From Certhia americana (Eukaryota > Chordata > Aves > Passeriformes > Certhiidae): DNA of 64,000 bases. How positions within the stretch are numbered: position 1 is the stretch's first letter; the number at the start of each line of letters is the position of its first letter. Location: assembly GCA_018697195.1 (NCBI GenBank), contig CM031858.1, positions 88,069,277-88,133,276 of the forward strand, read 5' to 3'. The position numbers and the translations under genes are program-made. This document shows, one piece after another, positions 57,601 to 64,000 of the stretch. The notes below the pieces were generated by a model that was given only the letters and a program-made list of their open reading frames with translations, ran no database searches and was not told the origin of the DNA.

Positions 57601-60134
57601 TGGGGTCAAATTCCCATATTACTTTGATTACAGTCACAGGATCCTATACAGTGGTGTGGGGGAGTAGAGGGGTGTGGGGGCAGGAAGATGGAAACCAGGA
57701 AGCAGAGTAATAGAGAAGGTGAAGCCAGTCTTTTTTTGTCTTGAAAAGATTCATATGGTAAACTGAAACTAGACACTGCGTGCATTCAAAGGCAGCTGAT
57801 GTGCTTTCACCAAGATCAAGGACAAGGGAATCCAGTGGAAGCTGTCAAAAGTGCAGTTCTTTTCCTGGCACCATGTGGTTTTTTCCGCATTTCTCCCATG
57901 TGACAAGGTCCGTAGTTTAGAAGCACAGTTTGGCCCTGTCACCAAACAAAAAATACTTAGCCTCCCTCATTCATCTCAGATTCTTTCATCTGAACAACTA
58001 TGAGCATCTTTATTTTATCTCTTTTTGTTTCCTTAGCAACATGCAAGGACACTCCAGAGAAACAGTGTCAAACAACACCTTCAGTCTACTCTTTCATGAG
58101 GCTTTCTAATCTTGATCAACTCTGATGTGCAGTTTAATAGTGGGCAATTTCAAACACACTAACTCATGTGTGTCTTTGTCCCCCTGCAATAAGATAAAAC
58201 AGAAAGAATTCAGCCTGTACTCTGTCACTACTACCTCAACAAGAAGAGAGCTTCATTGCCTACTAACCAGGTTTACATTTTTCACATTGAGCCTCTGAAG
58301 TACAGCACCTCCTTATGTTCAGTCAGTGATCAATGATTATGATTATATTCAGACCTAAATCAATGAAGCTGCCTCCTATATTGTGAGCTACTTTTTGCAA
58401 GGGCTGTCTTTGAGCAGCCAGCGCCATGTCACAAAAGCAAAGATCCAGACTGTTACAATTTCTTGCCAGTTTGAAGGAACAAGGTGCCATTTATTGACAT
58501 GCTAGTGTGGTTTACTGCATTACTGCTATCTCCCTGGTCCAAGATGTTCACAGCACAACTGGAAACTAACTGGAACCGAGGAAATCAGTATTTGTTCAAC
58601 AGGAATCTTCACAATAATCTTTTTGTCCTTATAATCTTGTTTGAATTCTATTGTGCTGGTCCATCTGCCATTCCTGGCTTCCTGAAATCAATGGCTAAAT
58701 CCATAGCTAAAATCAATAGTGAGTAATCACCTCAGCAATTTTTAGGTAGCTATTGGGAAGATGGCCAAAAATCCCATTAAGCAAGTTAGAGAACATTTTT
58801 CTTTCCCTGAGTCATCAAAATTAATATAATGAGTGGTTATGCTTCTAAAAGCATTAGTGTAACTAGCTCAGAGTCATATGACCATTGCTGCAAAGCCATT
58901 CTTAGCTGGAATTAAAAAGTGTTGGATTTCCATTTTCTGTGGCCCAGATGAAAAAATGCTGCACTTACAAAACTGAATGATTGTTTTATATGGAATTAAA
59001 AGAAACAGATGGAAAAAAAGCCCTAAAAGGATTAAATATGAAGAGCAACAAAGACGTCTTGCTTAATAACTTTCTATGAAGACTTATTTCAAATAGGTTA
59101 AATGTAGTAGGAGGTTCCTCCCCCCCCTCATTGCCCACCTTCTCCTGTGGTATGAATTTCAAGACAAGTACTGACAAGTAGTACCAGGCTCTGGTCAGTC
59201 TTATCCAATTGGGCTGGTATCATCTTCCTGTGCATGGGAAATGCTGTAGCTCGTTTCTTTTTTCACTCCTGTAACTCATATGTTGCCATTGCTCTAATTC
59301 TGTACCTATACATCATGTACAGCGGGCTGGAGATGATCTTTTAGTGAAACTAAAAATATCATCTAAGACACAAACAGCAATTATTTTGAAAAATCTACCC
59401 ACTTCAGGTATTGCCTGGTCCCTTTTCTCAGGTAACGATAAGCAATGATATATTAATGAATATGCATTGAACCAGCTGTGTGTATATACAAATGTATCCG
59501 CCACTTGATATCTGAAAACTTAACAGTATTTAACATATTTTCTCTCCACTCCTGTGAGGTGAGAGCAAATTGGGAAGATAAGGCATTGAATCCCTCAAGG
59601 TGACACTGAAAGCCTACAGCAGAAGGAAGGCATTTCATCTGGCTTTTGCCAGGTCCTGATTACTAATCTAAGTCCAGCTAAACAATTACTTAAGATATTA
59701 CTAAAGGAAAAGGAAGCTTTTAAGAGAGAATATTGTGAAACCAAAGCAAAGTATTCTTACAGTATGAAAGCACTTCCAGAACTTGCTATCACCATGATAT
59801 TTACCTAGAGCAGATACCTTTTTGGGCATTTCCCATCCTGCCTCATACCACTTTGTCCCATGTTACTTTTGTTTGCAGACCTATTCAAATACAAGTAGAT
59901 GGAATAACTTCTACCTGCACATACTTCTCTGTCTCTTCCCTCATTACACCTCTCCCATACAATACTTCTTCATGCTTGTCCAACTCTTCCCCTTTCTTGG
60001 ATGTTTTTCTGCCCAAACTGCTGTCTCTCTTTTTGCCCAATACATGTAATAAAGGACTTCAGCTGCAGTGTGAGAAATTTAGTTTACTTACTAGGAAATA
60101 TTTTGCAGTACTGAATATAGGGCTGCATGTAAAA

Positions 60135-60201
60135 TGTAAAAATTGCTGCCATCTCTGAGACTGCAATCATGGTGTGGTTATTTGTTTCTCACTTTAATGA
60201 A
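60135..60201 (+). repeat. Dispersed 67-bp repeat, copy 1
   Basis: Matches 63213-63279 at 65 of 67 positions in the same orientation; it begins TGTAAAAATTGCTGCCATCT. Flanks are unrelated. Family not recognised. Confidence 0.9.
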
Positions 60202-60448
60202 GTTCCAGAACAAATTGCCTCTGGTAAGAAAGGTTTAACTAAAGATGACCATGCAATTCCAAGATATATTTTTCTCCCTCTACATCCCAAACCATGGGGT
60301 TGAATTTAGCTCGGCTGCTAAGCTGCCTACAAGACAATTCACTAACATAGAACGTTTTAGATACAGAAGGATAAATGAGGTTAAAAAGAAAACAAAATTT
60401 TGTTTATTGGGGGAGTCTCATTCTGATTTTGCCTTCTTCAAACAAGGC

Positions 60449-60556
60449 AATAATAACACCAAGGTTGTGAGTTTTATCCTTGTATGGGCCATTTACCTAG
60501 GGTTGGATTTGAAAATCCTTGCAGGTCCCTTCCAACTCAGAATATTCTGTGATCTG
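60449..60556 (+). mobile_element. tRNA-Ile-derived SINE with CR1-like tail (TguSINE1-like), 5'-truncated or decayed
   Basis: 60449-60491 reads AATAATAACACCAAGGTTGT, then GAGTTTTATCCTTGTATGGGCCA. This parallels the 3' half of tRNA-Ile(AAT), from the anticodon through the T arm to GGGCCA. It runs directly into GGGTTGGATTTGAAAATCCT and GGTCCCTTCCAACTCAGAAT, ending ATTCTGTGATCT, the CR1 3' end. This tRNA-Ile plus CR1 structure is that of the passerine family TguSINE1 (from memory). The tRNA 5' half is not recognisable. A roughly 163-codon plus-strand frame running through it is accidental. Confidence 0.75.
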
Positions 60557-63212
60557 GAACTAAAGATTGTACTCTTAACATATAGCAGAAAGAGGCTACC
60601 AGAGTTCAGAGGGTGTCACAGTGTGTGGTTGGATGTAAGTGATTTGAGGCCACACATTATGACGGAAGATCCTGGTCTTCACTTCAGAATGACAGAAAGC
60701 AAGGGAGAAAAGGGAAAACCAATGGTGGGTCATTGAGCCAATCCTTATTAATTCAAGGATGGCTGAGATGGAGGAAAGTGAGTGAGAAAGTGGGCACATG
60801 CCATAATAAGAGTATCAAATATTACAGATTTAAACTGAAGGGATGCACACTAGAAGTTGTCTCTTGGGAAATGTTGATTTTTTTCCTTTTAATGGAGAAA
60901 TGGGTGAAGAAAGTCAACTCAAAGTCTAGACCTCCCTACCTCCCTTCACTTTATCTGGATTGATGAGGGTGAGCCAGGACATGTTAATGTAGGTTCCTAA
61001 GCAAAACTGATGATAATCTATGTGAGCAGGGTTCTCAGTTTTGAGAGGCAAAACTCATTCATATGTAACACTGCAGAAGAGCCTTCCTTAGGCAAACCAA
61101 AATGTTTACATTCTCTGTCTCTGGCAGCTATTCCTGTTATAGCAGTTAGTCTATCACACACAAGTGTGAAGTGGTAGGCAAGAAGGCTGAGACTGCTAAT
61201 GGTCTGATGCTCATTCCCTTCCTGACAGGATCTTTAGGGGACATGGCAAGCATATATGTACACCAAGGGAACTTTTGCAGGTAAGCCAATCACAGCAAGT
61301 TATTTGTGCTTAGGTTCAGGCTCCAAGCTAAGGAGGCAGTGTGAAAAAGCAGAGTAGGAATGGATGCTGGTAATCCACAGCTGAAATGTGAAATGATGGC
61401 CATTTTTCAAAAGACAGCCATGATGGTTTGCTCACTTTTTAAAGCCCATTACTGGCTCCATTACACACAGGAGGAGAAAAAATATTGTCTCAGAAGATCA
61501 GAGTGGAAAAAGAAAAAGTTTGATAAGGGAAGGGCTATTTTTCACTACTGGCATAACACTGAACTGAAAGTTTTGGCTGAGTAAGAGCTTTCCAGTGCAT
61601 ACAATTCAACAAAAGTTTCAGGTAAAATTCCATCTGGCCATCTGGTCTCCTACCTCTTTCTCTTCTTCCAGCTTCCAAACTGACTTTATAGAATAAAATG
61701 GGAAGGGATTATGAAATCACTCTGCAATTATCTATTGAATATACAAGGAGAATTTCACAGGTCTTGTCTCTCTATTCAAAGAAAGAGAAAATTTTATATA
61801 TTATATTAGCATAAAAGGTCTCCCAGAACAGAGATGGTGATGTTTTGTTCATGTCTTCAGATGTGAAGAGAACATACAATAACATTTGCATTTTGACTAA
61901 GTTTATAAGCAATCCAGTTTTTTTGTGTGTATGATTATTGTTTCAAATCTATGTTGTTCTTTTACAACTGTTCCATCTCTTTGACATTCAAATCAGGTTG
62001 GACTCATAGAGTCCTGTGCAAGTTTTTGCTAAAAAAAAAAGGTGGCAAGGATGCAAATTGAAGCTGAGTCATTGCTGTCAGTGTTCAAGAGGCTGGAAAA
62101 GACTTGGAGATGACAGAACACAAGACATTCATATAGGCTAAAGGCTGCAGATATTCATTGTTAATAAATGAGCTGATGATTCTCTGTGTGAAGTGTTTGC
62201 TGCATTAGCTCAGCACCAGATATATATCTGTAACACCATCTTTTGTTACATCACAAGCCCTCTTTAAAGTCTAAAGAGCTGAGTGCTTCTATTTTTCTAG
62301 TAGCCTCACAAGGAAGCAGAAGATTGACAGTTTGCTGTTTTAATGTCAACTCTTCTGCTTCAATCCTGCAGAGGTCCTTCATCTCTACCCCTGCACTTTC
62401 GCACCTTTCCAAATTACCAGTCTGTCATCTGTCCACACTTCATTAGCAGCAAAAACTATAAAGCTGGGGAATTATCCATTCTTGACTAGACAAGTATATA
62501 TGAAGAAGCCATTTGGCAAAAAGGCCATCTTTATGTCCTGGGTGTGTCAAGCACTCATCGTAATTCAACCTCTGTTCATAAGGGGATCTTTGATTCTGCA
62601 ATGAAAATAAACACTTAACAAAATGACAGAGGTGCTACTGCAGAGGACAGGCATCTTGTGTGAAAAGAATACAGGTGTCCTCCCAAGTGATTTCAAAACC
62701 AAATTACTATCAATGGTAGTCTACAAGACAGCTTTACTGAAGGAAATAATTTTCACGGAAAGTCTTTGGAGCAGCTCAAAGGAGGAAATTTAATGCCGTT
62801 TTAGTGCTCAAAGATGAGAAGTTTATGGAAATTTCAAAACTGTAGTAGTTTTATTTCTAGATAATAAAGACATGTTTTGTGAAAAATCTAAATTAAAACC
62901 AAAGCTTTTGAGTGACTATTGTTGTTTGGAGTCCACAAGTCCCTCTTATTTAATTGTTTTAATTACCATTTAGAGCAAAACCCCCTAAACTAGTAATTAA
63001 ACTGTCAATTAAGCCAATTATACATATAGTATACAACACAAGTTTATTCTAAGTATAATATTCTAAGACAGTATTACCCTTCAACAGTCACAAAGAAACA
63101 TTTAAACAAAAAAAAGCAATACCAATTCAACTAACTTGCATAATTATTTCACTCCCACCCTATCACTTCTTAACAACCAATATTCTATATCATCTATATT
63201 GGGACAGGAGGC

Positions 63213-63279
63213 TGTAAAAATTGCTGCCATCTCTGAGAGTGCAATCATGATGTGGTTATTTGTTTCTCACTTTAATGAA
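63213..63279 (+). repeat. Dispersed 67-bp repeat, copy 2
   Basis: Second copy of the sequence at 60135-60201, about 3.1 kb away, with two substitutions (GAGAGTGC versus GAGACTGC; ATGATG versus ATGGTG). Confidence 0.9.
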
Positions 63280-64000
63280 ATCCCTTCATTTGCTCTTCAG
63301 TGCTGCAATGAAGCAGCACTCAAAGATGAGCCTGAGACTGTGGCTATTTCCTCTTGGTGCAATTGACCCTATGTATGTAATTCAAGAATGTTTTTGTTTA
63401 CTGGCACGATCTTGTTAGCTCTGGTAATCAAGCTGATAACACTGAGAAATGGATTTTAACCATATGAGCAGGTAAGAATAACTTTCTTTCCCATAGCTAC
63501 ACAGACGAAAGACATAATTTTTTCTGTTTTCGTCTTTCAGCAGTGGTATTGCATGTCATGTATTTCACTACACGCCTTTCACATCCTAAATATCTTGGGC
63601 TTAGTTCAGAGTTTTGAATATCATGCCAATTATGCAAATCTTGAGGCTTAAATGTAAGCTTGGTATCCTCTGAAGACAGTGTCTACTTATGAAGTCTTCC
63701 TTGCCAATCTCAAGTGTTCCAAATAAATTGCTCCAATCCTCCTCATAACATTTGCTCCTCAATCAGTTGGCCATATTGTCCTTTTCAAGCTATCAAATGC
63801 TACTGTCCAGTCACACTGTGCCCTACAATAGGCAATGGACGCATAGCAATTGCCTGTCAGAAAGGCAAATAGAACTGGTTTGATGCCTGGCTATAAGTAA
63901 TTAATTATAGATGGGATATCATCTATAAAGAAATAGGATGTTCTGTCATTTCTCTTTTGATATACAAAGATAACCTGAATCATTAACTGGTGTCCACTAG

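Larger units (their letters stand above)
51647..64000 (-). other. Upstream flank of visible MOCOS exons, probably intron
   Basis: Exon A begins with an internal codon, so coding exons must lie upstream on this strand, and this sequence is probably intron. I looked for the expected motifs (the PLP-lysine block, FEDGT, TYLDHAG, GNPHS and INFN next to a donor) and found none. Contents seen: a tRNA/CR1 SINE at about 60.45 kb, a 67-bp sequence occurring twice, G-rich stretches near 57.06 and 57.66 kb, and many short chance frames. A missed short exon is possible. Confidence 0.5.

Noticed and set aside
58796..58842. Minus-strand YINFDDSGKE reminiscent of the segment before exon A in MOCOS
   Set aside because: The match is short, lacks the central residues of the human motif, and no phase-0 donor with a good consensus follows it.
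60245..60736. 163-codon plus-strand open frame
   Set aside because: It runs through the tRNA/CR1 SINE and unrelated flanks; accidental.
1..64000. tRNA genes, CRISPR arrays, bacterial-type operons, second protein-coding gene
   Set aside because: None seen. The only tRNA-like sequence is the SINE at 60.45 kb, and no regularly spaced repeat array exists.

Overview
The window looks like vertebrate nuclear DNA, most likely from a bird and quite possibly a passerine. It is AT-rich, has no operon-like packing, and nearly all open reading frames are short chance frames. Its coding content is one spliced gene on the minus strand. The interspersed repeats are CR1 LINE fragments, the characteristic bird retroposon. 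One fragment at 60.45-60.56 kb joins a tRNA-Ile-like 3' half to a CR1-like tail, which resembles the passerine family TguSINE1. A solo LTR has the compact alpharetrovirus-like order TATA box then AATAAA, with 6-bp target-site duplications.

The gene is MOCOS, molybdenum cofactor sulfurase. I reconstructed nine consecutive exons by hand: 51530-51646, 47994-48437, 40972-41134, 35082-35163, 30747-30871, 30046-30151, 25972-26098, 23551-23655 and 16173-16319. All eight introns are GT-AG, all splice phases agree, and the joined frame is open for 471 residues before a TAG stop. This is the C-terminal half of the protein: the end of the NifS-like cysteine desulfurase domain with its [11 protein letters not shown] cysteine motif, a variable linker, and the whole MOSC region. 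The first roughly 410 residues, with the PLP-binding lysine, were not found in the 12.35 kb upstream and probably lie beyond the right edge.

Layout: 1 to about 15.06 kb is intergenic sequence downstream of MOCOS with CR1 pieces and simple repeats. About 15.06-16.17 kb is the probable MOCOS 3' UTR. From 16.17 to 51.65 kb are the MOCOS exons and large introns, which hold the solo LTR, a 64-bp tandem duplication, two GC-rich patches, an old LINE remnant and several perfect hairpins or palindromes. From 51.65 to 64.0 kb is probably a further MOCOS intron, with the SINE and a 67-bp sequence present twice.

MOCOS transfers sulfur from L-cysteine to the molybdenum cofactor of xanthine dehydrogenase and aldehyde oxidase. 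Xanthine dehydrogenase makes uric acid, the main nitrogen waste of birds. I found no second protein-coding gene, no RNA gene, no CRISPR array and no obviously new biological system. The more unusual items are possible regulatory islands, a cryptic phase-compatible exon and the retroelement insertions.
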